Shown here: positions 44,990-55,215 of the stretch, in pieces | Layout of the letters: each line of letters begins with the position of its first letter | Numbering within the stretch: position 1 is the stretch's first letter | Assembly (NCBI RefSeq): GCF_003675325.1 | Contig: NZ_CP033073.1 | Span: 1,364,001 to 1,428,000 of the forward strand | Direction: 5' to 3' | Length of the DNA stretch: 64,000 bases | Origin: Streptomyces dangxiongensis | Lineage (GTDB): Bacteria; Actinomycetota; Actinomycetes; Streptomycetales; Streptomycetaceae | Translations under genes and position numbers: made by a program | The notes under the pieces: model-generated | Database searches by the model: none | Seen by the model: the letters and a program-made list of their open reading frames with translations, nothing else | What the model was told of the DNA's origin: nothing

Positions 44990-46432
44990 TCACGGCCCGT
45001 GCCCGGCGACGCGCAGCGCGTGCACCAGGTCCCAGTGCCGCTCGTCGGACACCCCGAGCGCGGCCCGGAGCAGCAGGGGCACCAGGCGCCCCGGACCGGC
45101 GGCGGCGCACCGGGCGGCCTCCTCGGGCGTACGGACGCGCACACAGGCGTCCAGCAGGGCCCACGCCTCGCGGTGCCGGCCCTCCTCCTCCAGCCGCAGC
45201 ACAGCGGCGCCGATCTGCTCCGCCGGCCGCGCCACACCCTGCCGCAGCATCTGCCGCGCGTCGGCGTCCCGGCCGGCCGCGGCGAGCGCGTCGGCGGCGG
45301 TGACCAGCCGCTCGACGGGCAGCGAGGCGGCCTCCCACAGCAGTGTGGCCCAGTCGGCGCCGAGCCCGGCCCGGTCCAGGGCGTCCGCGAGCGGCGGCAG
45401 CCGGCCGGCGGGCCACCACGCGGCCTCGGCCAGCAGCACGTGCGCCTCACCGCTGCGCCCCTCGGCCCGCAGCCGCGCCAGCCGCTCCACGGCCCCGGCG
45501 ACCGCCTCCCATGCTCCTTCGTCCACCACCGCGGCAGCCACCGGCACCGCCACGGCCGCCTCCCCCGCCCCGGCGAACCGGGCCCCACGAGGCGTACGGC
45601 CCCCGGCGCCGGCGTCCGGCACGGAGGCCTGCGGCACGACCACGGGGGCTTGCGCCTCCCCCTCCCCCATCCCGGCGAACCGCGCACCACCGCGACGGCG
45701 CCTTCGGGACTTGCGGGAGAGGGCGGCGGCGGGCGGAGTGGGGGCCGTCGGGGCCAGGGGAGCTACGGAAGTGGGCATCCCCGGCGCCCCGGGAGCTTCT
45801 GACGGGTACCAGGGCGCGCCGGCGGACACGGCGCCGGGAGAGAGCGGACGGGCCGGGGGCGTCGTACGGGGCGAGTCCTCCACGTCCGCCGGGCCCGGAC
45901 TCCGGCCAGGGGACGGGTGTGCTGTCGGGCGGTCCAACTCGGCCATCCGGGCACGTAATTCGGCGCAGCGCGCGGTGGCGCGCTCGTGGTCGTCGCGGGC
46001 CTGGGCGAGGTCGAGGCGGAGGGTCTCGGCGCGTGCCCCGGACACCGGCGCGGACAGCAGACGGGTCAGTTCGGCGTGGCGTTCCGCGGCGTACCGCTGC
46101 TCGCGGAGCATCACGTCGAGCCGGTCGGCCAGGACGTCACGGGCGCCGGGCCGGGTGTCGTACGCGGTGATCGCGGCGGCGTGCAGCGCGTGGGCCCGTT
46201 CCCGCTCGGCCGTCGCGAAGGCGGGGCCGTACGCCGCGCCGAGGTCCTCCAGCAGGGCCTCGACCACGTCCCACGGGGGGATCTCGCGTCCGTCCAGGCA
46301 GGCCCGCATGCCCTCGGGGTCGCGGTGCCAGAAGACCGCGCTCCAGCCTCCGCCCTGGCCGAGGCGCGCCAGGAGTGCGTCCAGAAAGCTTGCGAACTCC
46401 CGTACGCGGCCGGGGAGTCGATCCACCGCCAT
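44990..46432 (-). CDS. Large Streptomyces protein of unknown function with a GARFAG motif
   Basis: 480 residues. The N-terminal third is helical with coiled-coil character (LREQRYAAERHAELTRLLSA, ETLRLDLAQARDDHERATAR). A Pro/Ala-rich middle holds two copies of a short motif, RRRRGGARFAGM and TPRGARFAGAG. The C-terminal part (about 310-480) is helical-repeat-like (AWEAVAGAVERLARLRAEGR, LLAEAAWWPAGRLPPLADAL), TPR/PPR style. I do not recognise a known family. It may be an adaptor; no catalytic motif is seen. Confidence 0.65.
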   Translation of the reverse strand: MAVDRLPGRVREFASFLDALLARLGQGGGWSAVFWHRDPEGMRACLDGREIPPWDVVEALLEDLGAAYGPAFATAERERAHALHAAAITAYDTRPGARDVLADRLDVMLREQRYAAERHAELTRLLSAPVSGARAETLRLDLAQARDDHERATARCAELRARMAELDRPTAHPSPGRSPGPADVEDSPRTTPPARPLSPGAVSAGAPWYPSEAPGAPGMPTSVAPLAPTAPTPPAAALSRKSRRRRRGGARFAGMGEGEAQAPVVVPQASVPDAGAGGRTPRGARFAGAGEAAVAVPVAAAVVDEGAWEAVAGAVERLARLRAEGRSGEAHVLLAEAAWWPAGRLPPLADALDRAGLGADWATLLWEAASLPVERLVTAADALAAAGRDADARQMLRQGVARPAEQIGAAVLRLEEEGRHREAWALLDACVRVRTPEEAARCAAAGPGRLVPLLLRAALGVSDERHWDLVHALRVAGHGP

Positions 46433-46887
46433 CGCCCCGCTCCCGCCCGGCTGCCAGCACTCCGTCCGGTAGCCAACACCAGCCGTGTTACGGATCTGCT
46501 ACGGAGAGTTTTCCGGCAGTGCCCGAACGCCTCCTGGCGAGATCTCACCCCTCGTGCGGTCGACGCTCAGCGCGCGGCCGGCTCGTCCGTCGACAGCCCC
46601 GGCACGCCCACCTGAGCACATCCGCCGCCCGAGCCCCCCACGGGCAGACAAGCCCACCCGAAGGGGCGCGAGGAACCGCGCGGGCGACATGGTCACCGCC
46701 CGCCTGCCGGCGAACAGCGACCCGCTTCGGCCCCCGGCACCGGGCACCGTCCCCGACGACCGGCGCCGCCCCCGGCGAAGGACCCGCGGCGAACATGCCC
46801 GCCCCAGGGGATCGTGTCATCGTGGGCATGAACCGCCCCCACCCGGTTATCCGGCGGAGCCAGTCGTCAGCGAAGGAACGCAACGCC
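46433..46887. other. Intergenic region before the Clp ATPase
   Basis: 455 bp with no recognised gene. It must hold divergent promoters. Around 46660-46690 is GGGGCGCGAGGAACCGCGCG, a diverged copy of a GC repeat common between Streptomyces genes. No HAIR or CIRCE heat-shock operator was found. Confidence 0.5.
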
Positions 46888-49426
46888 ATGACCAACGGCT
46901 ACCCTCCTGACCCCTTCGGCGAATTCCTGGCCCGCTTCTTCGGCGGCCCCCCGGGCGGTGCCCCCGGCCCCCGCCACATCGACATCGGCCGCCTGCTCAG
47001 CCAGCCGGCCCGGGAGCTGGTCAGAGGGGCCGCCCAGTACGCCGCCGAGCACGGCAGCCGGGACCTGGACACCCAGCACCTGCTGCGCGCGGCGCTGGCC
47101 ACCGAGCCCACCCGGAGTCTGCTGAGCCGGGGCGGGCGCGGACCCGGACTCGCTCGCGACGGAGATCGACGGCCGGGCCGGGCCGGTGCAGCACGGGCCG
47201 GACGAGGCGCCACCGCCGACCTCGCTGTCCCTGACCCCGGCGGTCAAGCGGGCCCTGCTGGACGCGCACGACCTGGCGCGGGCGAGCGGCGCCGGGTACA
47301 TCGGCCCGGAGCACGTGCTGAGCGCGTTGGCGGCGAATCCGGACTCGGCGGCCGGGCACATCCTGAACGCGGCCCGGTTCTCGGCGGGCTCCATGCCGCC
47401 GGAGGCCCCGGAGAGCGGCCAGCCCCGCCCGGAGCGGCAGCGGCCCACGGGCACGCCGACCCTGGACAAGTACGGCCGTGATCTGACCGAGCTGGCCCGG
47501 CAGGGCCGGGTCGACCCGGTCATCGGCCGGGATGCGGAGATCGAGCAGACCATCGAGGTGCTGTCGCGACGCGGCAAGAACAACCCGGTGCTGATCGGTG
47601 ACGCGGGCGTCGGCAAGACGGCCGTCGTGGAGGGCCTGGCCCAGCGCATCGCGGACGGTGACGTCCCGGACGTCCTGGCGGGACGCAGGGTCGTGGCCCT
47701 GGACCTCACCGGGGTCGTGGCCGGCACCCGGTACCGGGGCGACTTCGAGGAACGCCTGAACAACATCGTGGAGGAGATCCGCGCGCACTCCGACCGGCTG
47801 GTCGTGTTCATCGACGAGCTGCACACCGTCGTGGGCGCGGGTGCCGGCGGCGAGGGCGGCGCGATGGACGCCGGGAACATCCTCAAGCCGGCCCTCGCCC
47901 GGGGCGAGCTGCACATCGTGGGCGCGACCACGCTGGAGGAGTACCGCCGGATCGAGAAGGACGCGGCGCTGGCCCGCAGGTTCCAGCCGATCCTGGTGCC
48001 GGAGCCGACGACCGGGGACACGATCGAGATCCTGCGCGGGCTGCGCGACCGGTACGAGGCCCACCACCAGGTCCGTTACACCGACGAGGCGCTGGTCGCC
48101 GCCGTGGAGCTGTCGGACCGGTATCTCACCGACCGGCGGCTGCCCGACAAGGCGATCGACCTGATCGACCAGGCGGGTGCGCGGGTCCGGCTCGGTGCCG
48201 GCACGAAGGGCACGGACGTGCGCACGATGGAGCGCGAGGTGGAGCAGCTCGTCCGGGACAAGGACCAGGCGGTCGCGGACGAGGACTACGAGCAGGCCAA
48301 GCAGCTACGCGACCGGATCACCGAGCTGAGGCAGCGGATCACGGCGGCCAGCGGCGACGGGAGGGCCGACGAGGGGCAGCTCGAGGTGACGGCGGAGGCC
48401 ATCGCGGAGGTGGTGTCCCGCCAGACCGGCATCCCGGTCAGCCGGCTGACGCAGGAGGAGAAGGAGCGGCTGCTCGGTCTGGAGGAGCACCTGCACCAGC
48501 GGGTCGTCGGTCAGGAGGAGGCCGTCGGCGTGGTCGCGGAGGCGGTGCTGCGCTCCCGCGCGGGGCTGGCCAGCCCGCACCGCCCGATCGGCAGCTTCCT
48601 GTTCCTCGGTCCGACCGGTGTCGGCAAGACGGAGCTGGCCCGGGCGCTCGCCGAGGCCCTGTTCGGCAGCGAGGACCGGATGGTCCGGCTCGACATGAGC
48701 GAGTACCAGGAGCGGCACACCGTCTCCCGCCTGGTGGGCGCCCCGCCCGGGTACGTCGGCCACGAGGAGGCGGGGCAGCTCACCGAGGTGGTGCGCCGGC
48801 ACCCGTACTCGCTGCTCCTCCTGGACGAGGTGGAGAAGGCACATCCGGACGTCTTCAACATCCTGCTCCAGGTGCTGGACGACGGCCGGCTGACCGACTC
48901 CCAGGGGCGGACCGTCGACTTCACCAACACGGTCATCGTGATGACCAGCAACCTGGGTTCCGAGGCGATCACCAGGCGCGGCGCGGGGATCGGGTTCGGG
49001 CCGGGCGGTGCGGACGCGGACGAGGAGGCGCGGCGGGAGCAGATCCTGCGGCCGCTGCGGGAGCACTTCCGGCCGGAGTTCCTCAACCGTATCGACGAGA
49101 TCGTGGTCTTCAGGCAGCTCACGAGCGAGCAACTGCGGCGGATCACCGACCTGTTGCTGGGGGGCACCCGGCGGCTGCTGGACGGGCAGGGCATCACGGT
49201 GGAGTTCACCGACGCGGCCGTCGACTGGCTCGCCGAGCGCGGCTACCAGCCGGAGTACGGCGCCCGGCCGTTGCGCCGCACGATCCAGCGCGAGGTGGAC
49301 AACCAACTGTCCCGGCTGCTGCTGAACGGCACGATCGCCAAGGGCAGCCGGGTGACGGTGGACGCGCACGACGGGCGGCTGGACTTCCGCACGGACGAAG
49401 CCCGGCCACCCGCACCCGAGTTGTGA
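46888..49426 (+). CDS. ClpC/ClpB-family AAA+ ATPase, one apparent frameshift
   Basis: About 845 residues after removing one G from the run at 47129-47132; start at the ATG 46888. N-terminal double Clp-N repeat ([20 protein letters not shown] and [20 protein letters not shown]), first AAA domain with GDAGVGKT and VVFIDELHT, a short UVR-like middle ([20 protein letters not shown]), second AAA with [24 protein letters not shown] and an IGF tripeptide (AGIGFGPGG) that could dock ClpP. It unfolds proteins for a protease or reactivates them. Extra copy beside the housekeeping ClpC is usual in Streptomyces. Confidence 0.88.
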
Positions 49427-49436
49427 GCGTGAGGGG

Positions 49437-49458
49437 GTCCCCCGGCTCTCCGGGGGAC
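49437..49458. terminator. Terminator between convergent clp and ggt
   Basis: Perfect 9-bp stem GTCCCCCGG / CCGGGGGAC with a 4-nt loop. Confidence 0.75.
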
Positions 49459-49480
49459 ACTGCCGTCCCGGTGCCGCCGT

Positions 49481-51283
49481 CTACGGCGCCGGGTCGACCA
49501 CCATCGCCGAGCCGCCCCCGCGCCGTACCTTCTCGGCGGCGGCGAGCCACTTCCCGCCCGGCAGCCGCTGCACGCCGGTCGCCGCGCCGATCTCCGGGTT
49601 CTCCTTGAAGTTGTGCCCGAGGGCCTCCAGCCGCGCCCTCATCTCACTGTCGTACAGGGCGGGTTCGAGTTCGGTCTGGGCCGCGTTGCGCTGGCTGGCG
49701 CGCGGGGCGGCGATGGCGTCGACCAGCGGCAGCCCCCGGTCCAGGAAACCGGTGAGCGTCTGGAGCACGGTGGTGATGATGGTCGCGCCGCCCGGCGAGC
49801 CGAGCGCCACCACCGGCTTGCCGTGCCGGTCCAGGACGATCGTCGGGGAGATCGAGGAGCGCGGGCGCTTGCCCGGGCCCGGCAGGTTGGGGTCGTGCAC
49901 GGCCGGGTTGGCCGGCGCGAAGGAGAAATCGGTCAGCTCGTTGTTGAGCAGGAAGCCCCGGCCCGGGACGGTGATGCCGCTGCCGCCGGTCTGCTCGATG
50001 GTGAGCGTGTAGGAGACGACGTTGCCCCACTTGTCGGCCACGGTGAGGTGGGTGGTGTTCTCCCCCTCGTAGGTCGTCGGGGCCGCTGTGCCGCCCTTGC
50101 CGCACGCCGCGGGGTGGCGCGGGTCGCCGGGCGCGAGCGGGCTGGTGAGGACCGCGTCGCTCCGGATCAGGCAGGCGCGCGAGTCGGCGAACCGCTGGGA
50201 GAGCAGCGGCTTGGTCGGTACGTCCTCGAAGGCGGGGTCACCGACCCAGCGCCCGCGGTCGGCGAAGGCGATGCGGCTGGCCTCGATGTAGCGGTGCAGG
50301 TACTGCGTCTCGCTCGCCTTGGAGAGGTCGCTGCTCTCCAGGATGTTGAGCGCCTCGCCGACGGTGGTGCCGCCGGAGGAGGAGGGCGCGATGGAGTACA
50401 CGTCCAGGCCGCGGTACGACGTCCGGGTGGGCGCGTGGAACTTGGCGTGGTAGACGGCCAGGTCCTTCTCGGCCAGCTTGCCGGGGCGCGCGTTCCAGTG
50501 GGAGGCGGGGTCCACGGGCGGGTGTTCCACCGTGCTGACGATGTCGTCGCCGATGTCCCCTCGGTAGACCGCGTCGACGCCCTTGCGGCCCAGCTCCTCG
50601 TAGGTGCGGGCGAGTTCGGGGTTCTTGAACGTGGAGCCGACGGCCGGCAGCCGTCCGCCCGGCAGGAACAGCTTGGCGGTGTCCGGGAAGTAGCGGAACC
50701 GGGTCTCGTTGGACGCGGTCTGCGAGCGGAAGGTGTCGTCCACCGTGAAGCCGGCGCGGGCGATCCGCTCGGCCGGTTTCAGTACCGTACCGAGCCTTCT
50801 GGTGCCCCACTCCCCCAGCGCCTGCTGCCAGGTGGCCGGGGTGCCGGGCGTTCCGACGCTCAGGCCGCTGCTGACGGCGTCGGCGAAGGCGAGGGGTTTG
50901 CCCTTCTCCAGGAACAGGTCGGAGTCGGCGCTCTGCGGCGCGGTCTCGCGGCCGTCGATGGTGTGGACGGTGCGGGTCCGGGCGTCGTAGTAGACGAAGT
51001 AGCCGCCCCCGCCGATGCCGGCCGAGTAGGGCTCGGTCACGCCGAGCGCGGCGGCCGTGGCGACGGCCGCGTCGACCGCGTTGCCGCCCTTCTTGAGGAC
51101 CTCGATGCCGGCGGCGGAGGCGTCCGCGTCGACGCTGGCGACCGCGCCGCCGTATCCGACGGCCACCGGAACCTTCGTGGCCGTCCCGCTCGTTGTCGTG
51201 CCGGGCGGGGCCGCCGCCCCCATCGACACCATGGCGGCCGAGACCGCCAGTACCGCCAGTTTCCGCGTGCCAGGACGACCCAT
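49481..51283 (-). CDS. ggt: Secreted gamma-glutamyltranspeptidase
   Basis: 600 residues from the ATG 51283 (GGGAGGTACGG upstream). Signal peptide RKLAVLAVSAAMVSMGAAA, then GGNAVDAAVATAAALGVTEP, YSAGIGGGGYFVYYDA, and the autocatalytic nucleophile Thr in ENTTHLTVADKWGNVVSYT with the GSPGGA...ITTVLQTL oxyanion and C-terminal NEIGAATGVQ-like tail. It self-cleaves and transfers or hydrolyses gamma-glutamyl groups of glutathione-like or mycothiol-related peptides outside the cell. Convergent with the Clp gene. Confidence 0.93.
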   Translation of the reverse strand: MGRPGTRKLAVLAVSAAMVSMGAAAPPGTTTSGTATKVPVAVGYGGAVASVDADASAAGIEVLKKGGNAVDAAVATAAALGVTEPYSAGIGGGGYFVYYDARTRTVHTIDGRETAPQSADSDLFLEKGKPLAFADAVSSGLSVGTPGTPATWQQALGEWGTRRLGTVLKPAERIARAGFTVDDTFRSQTASNETRFRYFPDTAKLFLPGGRLPAVGSTFKNPELARTYEELGRKGVDAVYRGDIGDDIVSTVEHPPVDPASHWNARPGKLAEKDLAVYHAKFHAPTRTSYRGLDVYSIAPSSSGGTTVGEALNILESSDLSKASETQYLHRYIEASRIAFADRGRWVGDPAFEDVPTKPLLSQRFADSRACLIRSDAVLTSPLAPGDPRHPAACGKGGTAAPTTYEGENTTHLTVADKWGNVVSYTLTIEQTGGSGITVPGRGFLLNNELTDFSFAPANPAVHDPNLPGPGKRPRSSISPTIVLDRHGKPVVALGSPGGATIITTVLQTLTGFLDRGLPLVDAIAAPRASQRNAAQTELEPALYDSEMRARLEALGHNFKENPEIGAATGVQRLPGGKWLAAAEKVRRGGGSAMVVDPAP

Positions 51284-51430
51284 CCGTACCTCCCGTCGGG
51301 ACAGTCCGCGCAGCGTAACCAGATTGCCGCAGTACTGACAGTACGCCTCGGCGGCCCGCCACACGAACGTCACACATCGAACACCGGTCCGTACGTCTAC
51401 CCCCGGGACCGCTAGTCGCTGCTGCCGGGC

Positions 51431-51799
51431 GTGCACGTGAACGTGGAGGCCGAGGCCGGTCCGCGGCGCGGCGCCTTCCGGATCGACGGGACCGACTACC
51501 CCGGGGAGCACGGCCGGAGCGAGTACGTGCTGCTCGCCCGGCTCACCGCGGGTGAGCGGCGCGACTCGCGCCCGGTGTTCCTGTTCTGCGGCCAGAGCGC
51601 CATCACCAACCAGGCGGCCACCCGCTATCTCGCCCGTCACCACGAGCGGCTGGCCCGCAGGTACCGCACCGGTTCGTTCGTCCTGCTGCTGAAGGTGGTC
51701 AACTCGCGGGCGTACGGCCCCGATGTGGCGGAGCTGGTGGCGGACGTGACGCGGGCGGCGCGGACACCGCGGCCGGATCCCGTCACGGGCGACGAGTGA
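51431..51799 (+). CDS. Short conserved protein, perhaps N-terminally truncated
   Basis: 122 residues from a GTG, no clear ribosome site; a stop lies six codons upstream in frame. FRIDGTDYPGEHGRSEYVLL, PVFLFCGQSAITNQAATRYL and FVLLLKVVNSRAYGPDVAEL look like a real folded C-terminal domain, so the gene may have lost a longer N-terminal part. I do not recognise the family. Confidence 0.5.
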   Translation: MHVNVEAEAGPRRGAFRIDGTDYPGEHGRSEYVLLARLTAGERRDSRPVFLFCGQSAITNQAATRYLARHHERLARRYRTGSFVLLLKVVNSRAYGPDVAELVADVTRAARTPRPDPVTGDE

Positions 51800-51827
51800 G
51801 CCCTCAACAATCTTTACCCGTACGTAA

Positions 51828-51853
51828 CTTACCGACGGGTTACTTACGGTAAG
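51828..51853. promoter_or_regulatory. Inverted repeat upstream of the CocE-type hydrolase
   Basis: CTTACCG and CGGTAAG separated by 12 nt, in an unusually AT-rich patch 55-80 bp before the GTG at 51908. Related blocks ACGGGTTAC and GTCGGGTCAC follow. Possible operator. Confidence 0.4.
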
Positions 51854-51907
51854 GACGCGCGGTTACCGTCGGGTCACTTTGCACGGAACCCAGTGAAGGA
51901 GTGACCC

Positions 51908-53473
51908 GTGGGACAACGTCGCGCCGCTCTGCGCACCTCCGCCGCGGCAGCCGTCTCGGCGGCCCTGGTCGCCGGCACCGTCACCGCCCTCGCGCCGGCA
52001 GCCGAGGCCGCCCCGTCCGTCCGTTTCGTCGACATCACCGGCGACGGCGGCACCGTACTCAAGGCCAACGTCCTCACACCCGCGGGCGCCGACGCCTCGG
52101 CCCGCTATCCGCTCGTCGTGCTGCCCACGAGCTGGGGCCTGCCCCAGGTCGAGTACCTCGCGCAGGCGCAGAAGCTCGCCGACTCCGGCTATGTGGTGGT
52201 CGGTTACAACGTGCGCGGCTTCTGGCAGTCCGGCGGCCACATAGAAGTGGCCGGTCCGCCCGACGTAGCGGACGCCTCCCGGGTCATCGACTGGGCCCTG
52301 GCCCACACCCCGTCCGATCCGCGGCACATCGGCATGGCCGGGGTGTCGTACGGCGCCGGGATCAGCCTGCTCGCCGCCGCGCACGACAAGCGCGTCAAGG
52401 CCGTGGCCGCCCTCAGCGGCTGGGCGGACCTGATCGACTCCATCTACTCCGGCCGCACCCAGCACCTCCAGGCGGCGGCCGTGCTGGACGGCGCGGCCAC
52501 CCTCACCGGCCGCGAGAGCCCCGAACTGCGCGCCATCTTCGACAACCTGTACTCCTCGAACCTGTCGAAGGAACAGGAGATGACCGACTGGGGGCAGAAA
52601 CGCTCCGCCGTGACATACGTCGACCAACTGAACGCCAACGGCGCCGCGGTCATGCTGGCCAACGCCTGGGGCGACACGGTCTTTCCCGCGAACCAGTACG
52701 CCTCCTTCTACGAGAAGCTGACCGGCCCCAAGCGGCTGGAGCTGCGCCCCGGCGACCACGCGACCCCTGAACTGACCGGCCTGTTCGGACTGCCCAACGA
52801 CGTGTGGACGGACACCGAACGTTGGTTCGGCCACTACCTCAGAGGCGCCGACAACGGCATCGAGCGCGAACAGCCGGTCCGGCTGAAGTCCCGTAGCGCG
52901 GGGGGATACGAGGGCTACCCGGACTGGAAGTCGGTCGCCGCGACCCGACGGAAGATCGCGCTGACGGGCTCGCCCACGATCCACGCGAACGTCGACTCCG
53001 GCGCGGACGGCGGCATCGTCTTCCTCTCCAGCATCCTGGACCAGGTCGCCCAACTGCCGCCCGTCGCCTGGATGCCGCTGCTGCCGCGCCGCTGGGCGGC
53101 CGTCTGGCAGTCGGAGCGGTACGGCACCACCCAGCGCGTGCGCGGCACGGCGAGCCTGCACACCACGCTCACCCCGACCGCGGAGAGCGGCACCCTCATC
53201 GCCTACCTGTACGACGTGGGCCCGCTCGGCCTCGGCAAGCTCGTCACCCACGCGCCCTTCACCTGGCACGGGCGGACGCCCGGCGCACCGTTCACCGTCG
53301 ACCTGGACCTGTTCTCCACGGCCTACGACGTCCCCGCCGGGCACCGCCTCGCGCTGGTGGTCGACACGGTCGACCCGCTCTACCTCGAGCACAACCCGTC
53401 CGGCGCGCAGCTGACCTTCTCCTCGCCCGTGGACGACCCGTCGTACGTGTCCGTCCCCTTGCGCGAGCAGTGA
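51908..53473 (+). CDS. Secreted CocE/NonD-type alpha/beta-hydrolase
   Basis: 521 residues; GTG start after GAAGGAGTGACCC. Signal peptide through about residue 34 (AAAVSAALVAGTVTALAPAA). Peptidase S15/CocE layout: VGYNVRGFWQSGG, nucleophile GVSYGAGISLL (Ser near 143), acid in ANAWGDTVFP, base in RPGDHATPEL, then a C-terminal beta domain (ASLHTTLTPTAESGTLIAYL) of the X-Pro dipeptidyl-peptidase type. Acts outside the cell on esters or peptides. A 15-bp perfect hairpin follows. Confidence 0.9.
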   Translation: MGQRRAALRTSAAAAVSAALVAGTVTALAPAAEAAPSVRFVDITGDGGTVLKANVLTPAGADASARYPLVVLPTSWGLPQVEYLAQAQKLADSGYVVVGYNVRGFWQSGGHIEVAGPPDVADASRVIDWALAHTPSDPRHIGMAGVSYGAGISLLAAAHDKRVKAVAALSGWADLIDSIYSGRTQHLQAAAVLDGAATLTGRESPELRAIFDNLYSSNLSKEQEMTDWGQKRSAVTYVDQLNANGAAVMLANAWGDTVFPANQYASFYEKLTGPKRLELRPGDHATPELTGLFGLPNDVWTDTERWFGHYLRGADNGIEREQPVRLKSRSAGGYEGYPDWKSVAATRRKIALTGSPTIHANVDSGADGGIVFLSSILDQVAQLPPVAWMPLLPRRWAAVWQSERYGTTQRVRGTASLHTTLTPTAESGTLIAYLYDVGPLGLGKLVTHAPFTWHGRTPGAPFTVDLDLFSTAYDVPAGHRLALVVDTVDPLYLEHNPSGAQLTFSSPVDDPSYVSVPLREQ

Positions 53474-53566
53474 TCTCCGGCTGCCGCCGGACGAGCCTGG
53501 CCCGTGTGGACTGCTGCCCCCTTGCGGTCCCGGGGCCATGGGGGGGCTCCCCACCCGGCAGCAGCG

Positions 53567-53608
53567 TCCCAGGGCCGGCCGCGGCGACCGCCACGGCCGG
53601 CCCTGGGA
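53567..53608 (+). terminator. Terminator after the secreted hydrolase
   Basis: Perfect 15-bp stem TCCCAGGGCCGGCCG / CGGCCGGCCCTGGGA with 12 nt between. Confidence 0.8.
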
Positions 53609-53960
53609 CTGCGCTGCTCACGGCGGGACACCCGGCCGGCGAACCACGAGAGCAGCAGGCACATCCCGATGTGGATCGGCGGTCACCATCACCACGGGGA
53701 TGAACGGCAAATCGTAGTCGAGGTTGGCGGCGATGCGTCGCCCGGCGTGGGGGAACTCCTCGCGGGACCCGCGCATGCCGGGCGCGAACGCGGCCTCCCA
53801 CCGGCCGCGTTCGCCCGCGCCCACGGCCCTCGGCCCTCGCGCCCCGCTGTGCCGGTACTGCCACAACCGGCCTGAACCACAACCGAGTTGGCCGGCGGCC
53901 CGCGCCGTCGGGGTCTGATCCGCACGTACACCGCGGGGCGGTGGGGAGGCCCCCAGCGGG
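53609..53960. other. Intergenic region, possible gene remnant
   Basis: About 350 bp between convergent genes. The minus strand at 53690-53830 reads GRWEAAFAPGMRGSREEFPH, AGRRIAANLDYDLPFIPVVM, which looks protein-like but has no start or partner. Otherwise nothing. Confidence 0.35.
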
Positions 53961-54380
53961 TCAGGCCTCGGCGATCTCCGCGTACAGTTGGGACAACTCG
54001 GGAACCCCGCTGACCGCCCACTCCTGTCCGGCCGGCACCACCTCGACCGCGCGACCCGAGGCGAGCCGCACGACGGGCTCACCGTCGGAGGTGATCTGCC
54101 AGGCGGCGCCGGACACGGTCCGCACCACGACCGTACCCAGGTACAGCCCGGCGTCATGGCCCAGCCAGGGCAGCAGCTCGGCGTCGTCCCGCCAGCGCGG
54201 CACCATCTGGTCCAGGGCCTCCAGGGAGGCCGGGGTGTCGTCGAGGCGGACGCCCGCCCGGGCCGCCTGCGAGCGGAGCAGCTCGCACTCGGATAGCAGC
54301 GCGGCGATCGCCCCGGGATCGGCGGGGAGCGCCGCGTCACCGTTCTTCTTGTGCCGGGGGCCCAGGAACGGAAGGTGCAT
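53961..54380 (-). CDS. Small conserved Streptomyces protein (DUF6278-like)
   Basis: 139 residues beginning HLPFLGPRHKKNG. An N-terminal helical half (AIAALLSECELLRSQAARAG) and a beta-rich C-terminal half (GTVVVRTVSGAAWQITSDG, EPVVRLASGRAVEVVPAG). Usually found beside exodeoxyribonuclease III, as here (15-bp gap); function unknown. Confidence 0.7.
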   Translation of the reverse strand: MHLPFLGPRHKKNGDAALPADPGAIAALLSECELLRSQAARAGVRLDDTPASLEALDQMVPRWRDDAELLPWLGHDAGLYLGTVVVRTVSGAAWQITSDGEPVVRLASGRAVEVVPAGQEWAVSGVPELSQLYAEIAEA

Positions 54381-54395
54381 GGACCCAGCGTGGCA

Positions 54396-55175
54396 TCACA
54401 CGTCCAGGTCGACCACCACCGGCGCGTGGTCGGAGGCGCCCTTGCCCTTGCGCTCCTCGCGGTCGACGTAGGCGTCCTTGACGGCACGGGCGAACGGCTC
54501 GTTGCCGTACACCAGGTCGATGCGCATGCCGCGGTTCTTGGGGAAGGAGAGCTGGCGGTAGTCCCAGTAGGTGAACGGGTGGTCGTACTTCAGCGGGCGC
54601 GGCACGACGTCGCTCAGGCCCGCCTCGCGCAGGGCGGCCAGGGCGGCGCGCTCGGCCGGGGTGACATGGGTGGAGCCCTCGAAGGCGGCCCGGTCGAAGA
54701 CGTCCTCGTCCGTCGGCGCCACGTTGTAGTCACCCAGCACCGCGAACGGGCGGCTGCCCCGCGCGTCGCCCTGCACCGCCGCTCTCAGGGCCTCGAACCA
54801 CTGGAGCTTGTACGCGTAGTGCGGGTGGCCGACCTCGCGGCCGTTGGGCACGTACACCGACCAGACGCGAACGGGACCGCAGGTCGCCGCGAGGGCCCGC
54901 GGCTCGGTCACGCCGTCGTAGCCGGGGTCGCCGGGCAAGCCCTTGACCACGTCCTCGATGCCGACACGGGAGAGCACCGCGACGCCGTTCCACCGGCCGG
55001 TGGCGTGGACCGCCGCCTCGTAGCCCAGCTCGCGAAGCTGGTCGACCGGGAACTGCTCCTCGGCGATCTTGGCCTCCTGGAGGCAGAGCACATCGGTGCC
55101 GCTGCTCTCCAGCCAGGCCAGCAGCCTCGGAAGGCGGGCGGTGATCGAGTTCACGTTCCAGGTGGCGATGCGCAT
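54396..55175 (-). CDS. xth: Exodeoxyribonuclease III
   Basis: 259 residues from the ATG 55175 (GTAGGTTGTGGGAC upstream; possibly leaderless). MRIATWNVNSITARLPRLLA, the metal Glu in CLQEAKIAEEQFP, WNGVAVLSR, YVPNGRE, LGDYNVAPTDEDV, and KNRGMRIDLVYGN and SDHAPVVVDL complete the AP-endonuclease/exonuclease fold. It incises at abasic sites and trims 3' ends during base excision repair. The next gene on the strand begins 15 bp from its stop. Confidence 0.94.
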   Translation of the reverse strand: MRIATWNVNSITARLPRLLAWLESSGTDVLCLQEAKIAEEQFPVDQLRELGYEAAVHATGRWNGVAVLSRVGIEDVVKGLPGDPGYDGVTEPRALAATCGPVRVWSVYVPNGREVGHPHYAYKLQWFEALRAAVQGDARGSRPFAVLGDYNVAPTDEDVFDRAAFEGSTHVTPAERAALAALREAGLSDVVPRPLKYDHPFTYWDYRQLSFPKNRGMRIDLVYGNEPFARAVKDAYVDREERKGKGASDHAPVVVDLDV

Positions 55176-55215
55176 GTCCCACAACCTACCCGGCGGGTGT
55201 GACAACCGGCCGTGC

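Noticed and set aside
46433..46887. Heat-shock operator for the Clp gene
   Set aside because: No CTTGAGT-N7-ACTCAAG or CIRCE-like repeat found.
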